The notes under the pieces are model-generated. The model ran no database searches. It was not told the DNA's origin and worked only from the letters and a program-made list of their open reading frames with translations. The position numbers and the translations under genes were made by a program. From Fimbriimonadales bacterium (lineage in GTDB: Bacteria; Armatimonadota; Fimbriimonadia; Fimbriimonadales; GBS-DC), in NCBI GenBank assembly GCA_025060055.1, contig JANXCK010000122.1:1-21114 (forward strand): a stretch of DNA of 21,114 nt. The letters run 5' to 3'. This document shows, piece after piece, positions 6,711-12,934 of this stretch. Within the stretch, counting starts at the first letter, position 1, and the number at the start of each line of letters is the position of its first letter.

Positions 6711-7670
6711 ATGGCTGTGAGTACGCTGGATCAGCTGAAACAGGTTTTGTCGGGGGTGCTACCACCTGCGGAGGTAGAACGCGCAGCGCAAGCGTTGGCA
6801 TCGGCGCTGGAGGGAGCCATACAAGCCGAAGTGGAGCGGCGCGTCGCTCTGCTGGAAGCTCGGAACCAGCAAGCGTATCAGCAGTTAGATGCGAAGCTTC
6901 AGGCGGCGCTCGAACTGGCGCAAGAGAGCTTGCGCATCGCCACAGAGAATGTGCGCGCCATCGAAGCGCTCCGCAATGTCGTGGAACAGCACAGTGTGCA
7001 GATTGCCGAGAACACGCGCGCGATTGAGCAACTGCGTGTCATCGTGGAACAGCACAGTGTACAGATTGCCGAGAACACCCGCGCGATTGAGCAGTTGCGT
7101 GCAGTAGTGGAGGCACAGAGCAACCGCCTTGCACAGGTGGAGGCAATTGTCGCTGAGAATACCCGCGCAATTGAGCAACTGCGTGTAGCGGTCAGCCAGC
7201 TGGTTCAGGCAGAGCAGCGACTGACGCGCCGCACAGACGACCTCGCTCGGCAGCTGGGCGGGCTTGCAATGACCGTCGGGTATATGCTGGAGAACGCTGC
7301 TTACCCCGCTTTACCCGAACTGCTAATGCGCGACTACCAAATTCGGGTACTGACAGAACTCAAGCGCGACCTCGTCGAGGACGCGCAGGGCAACGAGTAC
7401 GAGGTGAACATCTTCGGAGAAGCCGAACGCGCGGGCGAGCGCCTCATCATCGTGGGCGAAAGCAAGGTACAGCTCTCCAAACCCGACATTGATCGTTTCC
7501 TGCGCCGCAAGCTCAAGCCGCTGCAGCGCATTTTTGCAGGGCAGGAACTGTTTCCTGTCATCGTTGCTCACATGATTACCACCAAGAAGGTGCTGTCCTA
7601 CGCTCAGGAGAAAGGCATTGCAATCTACCTGTCGTATCAGTTCAAGCGCAGCAGCTCGCCGTTCGGATGA
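6711..7670 (+). CDS. Coiled-coil protein with C-terminal PD-(D/E)XK nuclease-like domain
   Basis: The gene encodes 319 residues. Residues 1-190 are predicted to be almost entirely helical and coiled coil. They include the near-perfect 21-residue (three-heptad) repeat VVEQHSVQIAENTRAIEQLR at 89-109 and 110-130, and a third, extended copy at 131-158. The C-terminal domain has LTELKRDLVEDAQGNEYEVN and LIIVGESKVQLSKPDIDRFL. The spacing of E231 and E250-x-K252 resembles a PD-(D/E)XK nuclease core, as in DUF3782-type coiled-coil proteins known from archaea and some bacteria. Function is unknown; DNA cleavage or structural DNA binding is an inference. The start is uncertain (ATG 6711 or GTG 6717). 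It overlaps the next gene by 4 nt and is probably co-transcribed with it. Confidence 0.8.
   Translation: MAVSTLDQLKQVLSGVLPPAEVERAAQALASALEGAIQAEVERRVALLEARNQQAYQQLDAKLQAALELAQESLRIATENVRAIEALRNVVEQHSVQIAENTRAIEQLRVIVEQHSVQIAENTRAIEQLRAVVEAQSNRLAQVEAIVAENTRAIEQLRVAVSQLVQAEQRLTRRTDDLARQLGGLAMTVGYMLENAAYPALPELLMRDYQIRVLTELKRDLVEDAQGNEYEVNIFGEAERAGERLIIVGESKVQLSKPDIDRFLRRKLKPLQRIFAGQELFPVIVAHMITTKKVLSYAQEKGIAIYLSYQFKRSSSPFG
6975..7184 (+). repeat. In-frame 63-nt tandem repeat coding for coiled-coil units
   Basis: Two adjacent 63-nt units (6975-7037 and 7038-7100) differ at only a few bases and encode the 21-residue unit ending AENTRAIEQLR. A third, 84-nt unit (7101-7184) has a diverged start and the same ending. 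The 21-residue period equals three heptads, so copy number can change without breaking the coil. Confidence 0.85.
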
Positions 7671-8059
7671 TGAAACTCACAACTCGCCTGATCGCTATCT
7701 TTTGGCTGCTGATGGGCGCGAGCATCTGGTGGACGGCGTTCAGCGGCGTGCCAACGCCGTTCAGCCTGCGCTTTTTCGCCACGATTCAGGTGTTAGGCGG
7801 CGTGCTTTTGCTGATGCGCGTCGCGCTGGGCTGGCTGTTTCTGATTATGATGTCGGCGTTTATGATGGTGACAGGGCTGTTTGCATTGCTAAGTGCGCCG
7901 TTTATGCCAGACGAGATGCTGCGCAACGCGCCGCAGGTGCTGGGTATCCCGCCGCGCTGGCTGGCTGCGCTCGCGGCAGCCGCAGGCGTGATTGTCGGAC
8001 GCCTCTGCTGGCTGGGACTGCGCAACGACCCGCCCAGCGCATGGAATGAGCCTTCGTAG
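7667..8059 (+). CDS. Small integral membrane protein, unknown function
   Basis: The product has 130 residues and about four hydrophobic segments: LIAIFWLLMGASIWWTAF (8-25), FFATIQVLGGVLLLMRVAL, WLFLIMMSAFMMVTGLFALL and WLAALAAAAGVIVGRLCWLG. The N-terminal segment contains a Trp pair. No family was recognised. Its ATG overlaps the TGA of the coiled-coil gene (ATGA overlap), implying translational coupling; a second ATG follows directly at 7670. The tail (RNDPPSAWNEPS) is polar. Confidence 0.72.
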   Translation: MMKLTTRLIAIFWLLMGASIWWTAFSGVPTPFSLRFFATIQVLGGVLLLMRVALGWLFLIMMSAFMMVTGLFALLSAPFMPDEMLRNAPQVLGIPPRWLAALAAAAGVIVGRLCWLGLRNDPPSAWNEPS

Positions 8060-8145
8060 CACGGGGTACAAGTCGGTGCTATGCTTGAAATTGCCCCCAC
8101 CCTCGCCCGCGTCGCGAGCGAGATATAGGGTTTTGCATCATTCAC

Positions 8146-8159
8146 ACCCCCGATTGGTA
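8146..8159. repeat. Solitary end of the palindromic repeat
   Basis: ACCCCCGATTGGTA matches the right terminus of palindromic copy A (2226-2239) but has no matching left arm or interior here. It abuts the TAG stop codon (8160-8162) of the LptF/G permease. It may be a degraded copy or a chance match, since only 14 nt are shared. Confidence 0.5.
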
Positions 8160-9257
8160 CTACTCTATCCGTCGCAGCAGAATCAACCCGCCCGCGCCAA
8201 ACAGCAAGTTCGGCAACCACGCCGCAAGCATTGGCGGTAGAAAGCCATGATTACCCAAAATCTGGAACAGCAGCAGCGTGTTCCAGAATACAAACACCAG
8301 CACAATCGAGAGCAGCACGCCCACAAAGCCCCCTGCCCTCGCCAGCAGGAAACTCAACACGGGCGCGCACAGCGCCAGCACCAAGCACGCCGCAGGCACT
8401 GCCACCTTGAGATGATAACTCACCTCCAACTGGCGCGTGTCCAAGCCCATCGCGCGGTTGCGCTGAATCTGCTCGCCCAGCTGCGCCCGCGTCTGCTCTT
8501 CAGGCGTGGGCGTGGTGAAAAAGTCCTGCAGCGCCACCTGCAGATTAATTACCAGTTTCGTCGCTTGCTGCACATCGGCGACCCTGCCGTCGGGTTGATA
8601 ATAATGCACGCTCGGCTCGTACAGAGTCCACACGCCGTTGTGGTACGCGCCGCGCGGCGCTTTGACCACCAGCCAGCCCCCTTGCTCGCGCCGCTCCAGC
8701 ATCAGCACATCTTCCAGCAGCACCTTGTCGCCCTGCTGCTGCGCTACGCCAATGCCCACCATGTAGTTCTGCGCCTTGATAACGGCGTTGCTGGTCAGGT
8801 TCGGCACAGGCGCCAGCAAGAAGATGCGATTGCGCAGCTTGTTGAACTGCTGCATCGCTGGCGGCACGAGATACTCGTTCAGCGCGAAGTTCCCCAGCGA
8901 GAGCAGTCCGCCAATCAGGAGCATCGGCGCGAAGATGCGGCGCAGACTCACGCCTGCCATGCGCAGCACGGTAATCTCGCTGTCGCGCGTGAGGCGGTTC
9001 ACCGCCAGCGCCGTGCCGACTGCCGCGCCCACAGGCAGGCTCAGCACCAGCAGATATGGCGTGTAGTATAGCACCATCTGCAGCACGGCGACCAACGGCA
9101 CGCCATAGCTGAAAAACCACGGCGCGTAGTTGAACAGTAAGTTGCCAATCAGCATCAGCAGAATCGCGAAAATGCCAATCCCCAGCGGCGTGAGCATTTC
9201 ACGCACGATGTAGCGGTCTAACCGTGTGAACGGTGGCAGCGTGCGTAGTGCGTTCAT
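8160..9257 (-). CDS. LptF/LptG family LPS export permease
   Basis: The product has 365 residues with the LptF/LptG architecture. It has N-terminal membrane helices (ILLMLIGNLLFNYAPWFFSY, VLYYTPYLLVLSLPVGAAVG, MLLIGGLLSLGNFALNEYLV) preceded by the family start LDRYIVREMLTPLGIGIFAI. A periplasmic beta-jellyroll domain spans about residues 130-270. The C-terminal helices follow (VAVPAACLVLALCAPVLSFL, VLLSIVLVFVFWNTLLLFQI and PNLLFGAGGLILLRRIE). In LptB2FG the two permeases extract LPS from the inner membrane; which of F or G this is was not decided. The start at 9257 gives an ATGA overlap with the upstream gene; the frame stays open further upstream but that part lies within the other gene. It is evidence of a diderm envelope. 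Confidence 0.9.
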   Translation of the reverse strand: MNALRTLPPFTRLDRYIVREMLTPLGIGIFAILLMLIGNLLFNYAPWFFSYGVPLVAVLQMVLYYTPYLLVLSLPVGAAVGTALAVNRLTRDSEITVLRMAGVSLRRIFAPMLLIGGLLSLGNFALNEYLVPPAMQQFNKLRNRIFLLAPVPNLTSNAVIKAQNYMVGIGVAQQQGDKVLLEDVLMLERREQGGWLVVKAPRGAYHNGVWTLYEPSVHYYQPDGRVADVQQATKLVINLQVALQDFFTTPTPEEQTRAQLGEQIQRNRAMGLDTRQLEVSYHLKVAVPAACLVLALCAPVLSFLLARAGGFVGVLLSIVLVFVFWNTLLLFQILGNHGFLPPMLAAWLPNLLFGAGGLILLRRIE

Positions 9258-10012
9258 CGCTTTCGTATCACCCAGGTGATGAGTGCCAACGCCACGACAA
9301 GAGTCGCGAGGATGGTCACCAACGCGCTCAGTCCTGTTAGCTGCTCGCGCCAAAACAGGCTCAAGCCGATAGCCCCCACCGAAACGCCCCACACACCAAT
9401 CACCTTCTGCAGCAGCTGGCGCGGAATCCAGCGTCCTTGCACCAGCAGCGGTAGCAGGAGCGCGTTGCAACGGTCGCAGCGCACTGCGCCCACAGGCTGC
9501 CGCGCACCGCAGTGCATGCAGGGCGTGTAACCATGCTTGTGCGCGTGTTCCAGCTCCTCTTGCCAGAGCTTCAGGCGATGCTTCTCGGACGCCGTCATCA
9601 GCGGCGCCACTTGAATCGCACGCTCCAAATGATGCACCGCCTGCTCCAGCAGCCCGTTTTTGTAGCACACTTCAGCGAGGTTAATCAGCGAGCCGTAGTT
9701 TTTGGGGTCAAACTCGTAAGCGAGGCAGGCACGCTCGATCAGTTCGGCGTCCATTCGGGCGTGTGCGGCGCGGTTCAGATAAGCACGCAGGAAGGGTAGC
9801 GCAACCGCTCCGCCCCCGAGCGTCAGCAACGAGAACGGAATCGCGTACGGAAACGCGCGTTGGGCGCTTGCCAGCGCCAGCAGCAACGCGACGACGGAGC
9901 CGATAATCGCTTCACCTGCCGACACATCGCCCGTCACTGCCCAGCTCACCAAGAAGAAAATCCACGCCGCCGCCAGCAGCCACACCAGCATCGCGGCGAA
10001 CACCGATTCCAT
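9254..10012 (-). CDS. Membrane protein with TPR-like segment and zinc ribbon
   Basis: The product has 252 residues. Residues 5-75 hold two or three hydrophobic helices. Residues 88-140 form a TPR-like helical hairpin (CLAYEFDPKNYGSLINLAEV, then CYKNGLLEQAVHHLERAIQV). Residues 165-182 form a four-Cys zinc ribbon, C165-x2-C168 and C179-x2-C182. The C-terminus has two more membrane helices (about 205-222 and 227-247) and ends in RKR. No named family was recognised. Its stop overlaps the ATG of the LptF/G permease by 4 nt, implying translational coupling and suggesting an envelope-related role (inference). GGTACAAT ends 9 nt before ATG 10012, and there is no Shine-Dalgarno. Confidence 0.8.
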   Translation of the reverse strand: MESVFAAMLVWLLAAAWIFFLVSWAVTGDVSAGEAIIGSVVALLLALASAQRAFPYAIPFSLLTLGGGAVALPFLRAYLNRAAHARMDAELIERACLAYEFDPKNYGSLINLAEVCYKNGLLEQAVHHLERAIQVAPLMTASEKHRLKLWQEELEHAHKHGYTPCMHCGARQPVGAVRCDRCNALLLPLLVQGRWIPRQLLQKVIGVWGVSVGAIGLSLFWREQLTGLSALVTILATLVVALALITWVIRKR

Positions 10013-10021
10013 AGCCGAAAG

Positions 10022-10029
10022 ATTGTACC
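10022..10029 (-). promoter_or_regulatory. -10 element GGTACAAT for the TPR/zinc-ribbon gene
   Basis: On the minus strand GGTACAAT ends 9 nt before ATG 10012, without a Shine-Dalgarno between. It lies in the 51-nt gap after the MFS gene, so the TPR-lptF/G pair probably has its own promoter as well as possible read-through. Confidence 0.5.
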
Positions 10030-10063
10030 TCTCTTAGCTGTGTGGCGTGTGCGCCTGTCTTGT

Positions 10064-11329
10064 TCAGCGTTCGACGCTGCGCACTTCCTTCACGAACGCC
10101 AACACCAGCGCAAATACCGCGCATACGCTGGTACACGCTGCGACAGCCATCTGCGCACCCCACAGTTGCGCGAGTTTACCAATCAGCAGCGCCGCGAACG
10201 GCGCAGGCGCGTTGATCGCCCATGTGTGCAGCGACACCACACGCCCGCGCAAGTAATCAGGCGCCGCTGTCTGCAACGCCGTGTTCGTGCTGACCAGCTG
10301 AATGATGCCGAACATGCCCGCCAGCGTTAGTAAGCCTTTTGCCAACCACGGACTGTTGGTGAAGGCGAACCCTATTACGCTCCACGCAAAGCCGTTCGCC
10401 GCGCCGATAATCAACCAGCCGCGCGGCACCTCGCCCGCTAAACGCGCCGTGAGCAGTAGCCCCATCAGCGAGCCGATACCCGCGAAGGTATACATCTGCC
10501 CCAAACCCGTTTTGCCAATCTGCAGCACCTCCTCCGCAAACACGGGCATCAACACCAAGTAGGACAGTCCGAACATGCTCAGCACCAGCACATTAATCCA
10601 CAGCATTAGAAGTCCTCGCCGTGCCCGCACGAACTCTACCCCTTCCCGTAGCGACTGCAGCAGTCCTCCGTTCGTGCGCCCGTCGTGTGCCGACTGCACT
10701 CGGATGGTCGCCAGTGCGAGCAAAATTGCCGAGAAACTCAGCGCGTTGATGAGAAAGCAGGGCGCCGCGCCCGCCCACTCCAGCAACAGACCGCCCAGCG
10801 CGGGTCCTAAAATCCGCGCGGTGTGGAACGCGGCTGCATTCAGCGCGATTCCGTTAGCTAAATCTTCACGATGAACCAGATGCGCCACCAGCGACTGGCG
10901 CGTCGGCAAATCCACTGCCAGCACAATCCCGTTGAACAGCGCCAGCGCGAGGATATGCTCATAGCGGATTAGCCCCGTGTAAGCGAGGATTGCCAGCGCG
11001 AGCGCGCTCAGCGCAAACAGGCTCTGGGTCATCAGCAGGATTCGTCGTCGGTTCCAGCGGTCTGAGAGAGCGCCGCCCACAGGCGCCAGAAACAGCATCG
11101 GTAGCCCTTGCACGAACCCCACCACGCCCAGCAGGAACTCGGAGCGCGTCAGGTCGTACACCAGCCAGCTCTGCGCCACATTTTGAATCCACGAGCCGAC
11201 AAACGACAGAAACGCGCCCACCCAGTACCTTCGAAAAGCAGGCGAGCGCATTGCCCGAAAAGTCTTACCACGCCGCGCTGTCGGTGCCGATGGTTCCGAT
11301 AGGTCTGGCTCTAACGCTCGTTCAGACAC
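10064..11329 (-). CDS. MFS transporter (EntS/MFS_3-like exporter)
   Basis: The product has 421 residues and about 12 hydrophobic segments. The N-terminus after a polar leader reads AMRSPAFRRYWVGAFLSFVG then SWIQNVAQSWLVYDLT, typical of the enterobactin-exporter-like MFS_3 group. The loop 2-3 motif is GGALSDRWNRRRILL, followed by LPTRQSLVAHLV and ALNAAAFHTARILGPALGGL. A central cytoplasmic loop lies near EGVEFVRARRGLL. Substrate is unknown; members export siderophores, drugs or other small molecules. The start is GTG 11329, supported by GGTATACT ending 9 nt upstream. No siderophore genes are nearby. Confidence 0.9.
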   Translation of the reverse strand: MSERALEPDLSEPSAPTARRGKTFRAMRSPAFRRYWVGAFLSFVGSWIQNVAQSWLVYDLTRSEFLLGVVGFVQGLPMLFLAPVGGALSDRWNRRRILLMTQSLFALSALALAILAYTGLIRYEHILALALFNGIVLAVDLPTRQSLVAHLVHREDLANGIALNAAAFHTARILGPALGGLLLEWAGAAPCFLINALSFSAILLALATIRVQSAHDGRTNGGLLQSLREGVEFVRARRGLLMLWINVLVLSMFGLSYLVLMPVFAEEVLQIGKTGLGQMYTFAGIGSLMGLLLTARLAGEVPRGWLIIGAANGFAWSVIGFAFTNSPWLAKGLLTLAGMFGIIQLVSTNTALQTAAPDYLRGRVVSLHTWAINAPAPFAALLIGKLAQLWGAQMAVAACTSVCAVFALVLAFVKEVRSVER

Positions 11330-11338
11330 GCCTGATTG

Positions 11339-11346
11339 AGTATACC
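11339..11346 (-). promoter_or_regulatory. -10 element GGTATACT for the MFS gene
   Basis: On the minus strand GGTATACT ends 9 nt before the GTG start at 11329 with no Shine-Dalgarno, again predicting a leaderless mRNA. Confidence 0.5.
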
Positions 11347-11379
11347 AGAGGGGGCTGCTTTGCCCTTGTCGCTGGTGCT

Positions 11380-11409
11380 TCTCCTAATTCGCGAGAGTGA
11401 ATTAGGAGA
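11380..11409. repeat. Inverted repeat TCTCCTAATTC
   Basis: TCTCCTAATTC (11380-11390) pairs perfectly with GAATTAGGAGA (11399-11409) around an 8-nt loop. No U-tract follows on either strand, so it is not an obvious terminator. It is the first of five palindromes in the 523-nt gene-free stretch 11330-11852. Confidence 0.7.
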
Positions 11410-11431
11410 GAGGGCAACAGAACCGTGCAAT

Positions 11432-11554
11432 CTTACACTAATCGGGGTTTCAAGTGGCGCCGCCGTCGGCGAGGACGCCGACGCTACGGGGAGCGCGTGC
11501 GTCGCGTCAGCGTCTCGCTGACGAACCGTGTCGCTTGAAACCCCGATTGGTAAG
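11432..11554 (+). repeat. Palindromic repeat copy B
   Basis: A ~123-bp palindromic element has CTTAC...GTAAG outermost and ATCGGGGTTTCAAG / CTTGAAACCCCGAT as terminal inverted repeats. Inside are two stems, GTCGGCGAGGACGCCGAC and CGTCAGCGTCTCGCTGACG, separated by a CTACGGGGAGCGCGTGCG linker. From 11443 to 11546 it differs from copy C by about two bases. It is inverted relative to copy A and non-coding. Confidence 0.88.
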
Positions 11555-11586
11555 TGCCTCCGACTTGAAATCGTCCCGTTTCACCA

Positions 11587-11691
11587 CCCTCGCCCCCTGA
11601 CCCCCTCTCCCAGGGGGCGAGGGGGAAGCGTAGGGGCGAGGTCACCTCGCCCCTACCTCCTGACGGCTCCCCTCTCCTCGTGGGAGAGGGG
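11587..11691. repeat. Cluster of three GC-rich hairpins
   Basis: Three perfect hairpins follow one another: CCCTCGCCCCCTG / CAGGGGGCGAGGG (11587-11599, 11611-11623), GTAGGGGCGAGG / CCTCGCCCCTAC with a 3-nt loop (11630-11641, 11645-11656), and CCCCTCTCC / GGAGAGGGG (11669-11677, 11683-11691). No T-tract follows, so they are not standard terminators. They resemble the short intergenic palindromes common in Chloroflexi, Cyanobacteria and Armatimonadetes (from general knowledge). The rest of 11330-11852 shows nothing coding. Confidence 0.75.
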
Positions 11692-11838
11692 CTGGGGATG
11701 AGGGTCAAAAGAGGAGCTTTTGAGTTTTGAGGGACTTATTACACACCACTCAAAAGCCCATCGGACACAGGCAGTCAGGCAGTTCCGGGGTGAACCCGAC
11801 CGCTTGGCTTGATGGGGAAATGTGAGGCGGACGTAGAG

Positions 11839-11844
11839 TAAACT
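11839..11844 (+). promoter_or_regulatory. Possible -10 TAAACT for the NucS-like gene
   Basis: TAAACT ends 8 nt before ATG 11853 with no Shine-Dalgarno, the same geometry as the other leaderless candidates, although the hexamer is less good and is preceded by AG rather than GG. Confidence 0.35.
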
Positions 11845-11852
11845 CGAATCCG

Positions 11853-12905
11853 ATGCGCACTGCCAAGAGCGCGCTTGTCGTGAGCGAGCGAGAGATTGAG
11901 GACATCCTTGCAACCTGCACTGACCTGCTGGCGGAGTTGCTGGGCACAACAACGCCTCTGCGTGTGCTGGCGCGTCAACTGGAGCTGCCTGATGGCGGAC
12001 GGTTAGACATGCTCTGCTTAGCGGGCGACCGACTGCACCTTGTTGAACTCAAGGTGGAACCCGCCCGCCCCGAATTCGTCAGGCAGACTGCGCACTACAT
12101 AAACCAAGTCTCATCGTTACAGGTTCAGGGAATGCTCCCGCAAGGCATCGTAGACGCCTACTTGCTAGCTCCGCGTATCCCTACACGCGTAGCTGCTTTG
12201 TGTGCCGCCAGCCAGGTGAAAGGCGTTGTCTACTCTCCACAGGTTGTGTTGACACGGTTCTATCACGAATTTTATATCAAGCTTCCAATGCACTCGCTCG
12301 TCTCACACAACCACGGGGTGTGGCATCTGGGCGTGACAAACCCCATCGTTGCTGCGCTGGCAGAACTGGACATGGCTGATGACCAAGCATTAGCGCGCTT
12401 CACTGGACTTGCCTCCAGCACCGTGAGAAGCTACCTTACCTTGCTGCAGGAGTTAGGCTTAGTGGAGAGCAGCGCGACAGGATTTCGCCTAACCTCTTTA
12501 GGCAAAGACTACGCCCAAGCTGCCACGCCTCGCAGTCGCCAAGTCTCTGAGGATCAGGCGACGATACTGCGCAACCACATCCTGCGCCATCCTTTTGCCA
12601 GCGGCGTTTCGCTGGGGATCTGCACTGCAATTGAAAGCACCGTTGCGCTTGCCAAGAACCAGTATCCCGTACTGCTGGAAATCCTATGCGACTACTTTAC
12701 GCTCGCTGTGGGCAATCAGAACCGCTGGAACAGTCCCAAAACGCGCTTGGACGCTACGCGGATGTATGTGGAGTACGCAGCACAGCTGGGGTTGTTGGCG
12801 CGGGTAGGAAATGCCGTTTACCTGACGCCCGAAGGGATGCGATTCCATCTGATGCTTCAGATGCACAAAGCCATCCAGCTACTCCATCCCACTTACCAGC
12901 GGTAA
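11853..12905 (+). CDS. NucS/DUF91-like PD-(D/E)XK nuclease with winged-helix segment
   Basis: The product has 350 residues. Residues 11-85 resemble the nuclease domain of NucS/DUF91 proteins: GGRLDMLCLAGDRLHLVELK places D52 and E65-x-K67 as in a PD-(D/E)XK core, followed by the helix RPEFVRQTAHYINQV. Residues about 166-212 look like a winged helix (LARFTGLASSTVRSYLTLLQ, then ELGLVESSATGFRLTSLG). The C-terminal ~140 residues are helical and unassigned. NucS proteins act in mismatch repair, but this N-terminal nuclease plus HTH order differs from NucS, so it may instead be an orphan restriction-like or regulatory nuclease. No methyltransferase is adjacent. It lies between hairpin-rich repeats and just upstream of zwf (29-nt gap). 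Confidence 0.78.
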   Translation: MRTAKSALVVSEREIEDILATCTDLLAELLGTTTPLRVLARQLELPDGGRLDMLCLAGDRLHLVELKVEPARPEFVRQTAHYINQVSSLQVQGMLPQGIVDAYLLAPRIPTRVAALCAASQVKGVVYSPQVVLTRFYHEFYIKLPMHSLVSHNHGVWHLGVTNPIVAALAELDMADDQALARFTGLASSTVRSYLTLLQELGLVESSATGFRLTSLGKDYAQAATPRSRQVSEDQATILRNHILRHPFASGVSLGICTAIESTVALAKNQYPVLLEILCDYFTLAVGNQNRWNSPKTRLDATRMYVEYAAQLGLLARVGNAVYLTPEGMRFHLMLQMHKAIQLLHPTYQR

Positions 12906-12917
12906 GATTGGCTGACA

Positions 12918-12925
12918 GGTATCCT
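12918..12925 (+). promoter_or_regulatory. -10 element GGTATCCT for zwf
   Basis: GGTATCCT ends 9 nt before ATG 12935 with no Shine-Dalgarno between. The octamer is identical to that before the GT2 gene. It gives zwf its own start in the 29-nt gap after the nuclease gene. Confidence 0.45.
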
Positions 12926-12934
12926 TAACCCGCC

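Noticed and set aside
8247..9071. Plus-strand open frame opposite the LptF/G permease
   Set aside because: Its composition is His/Gln/Arg-rich, as expected from the reverse complement of a membrane protein gene; no start signal or domain.
9258..9668. N-terminal extension of the LptF/G frame to 9668
   Set aside because: It overlaps the TPR/zinc-ribbon gene on the same strand in another frame, and the LptF/G family start (LDRYIVREML) lies just after ATG 9257.
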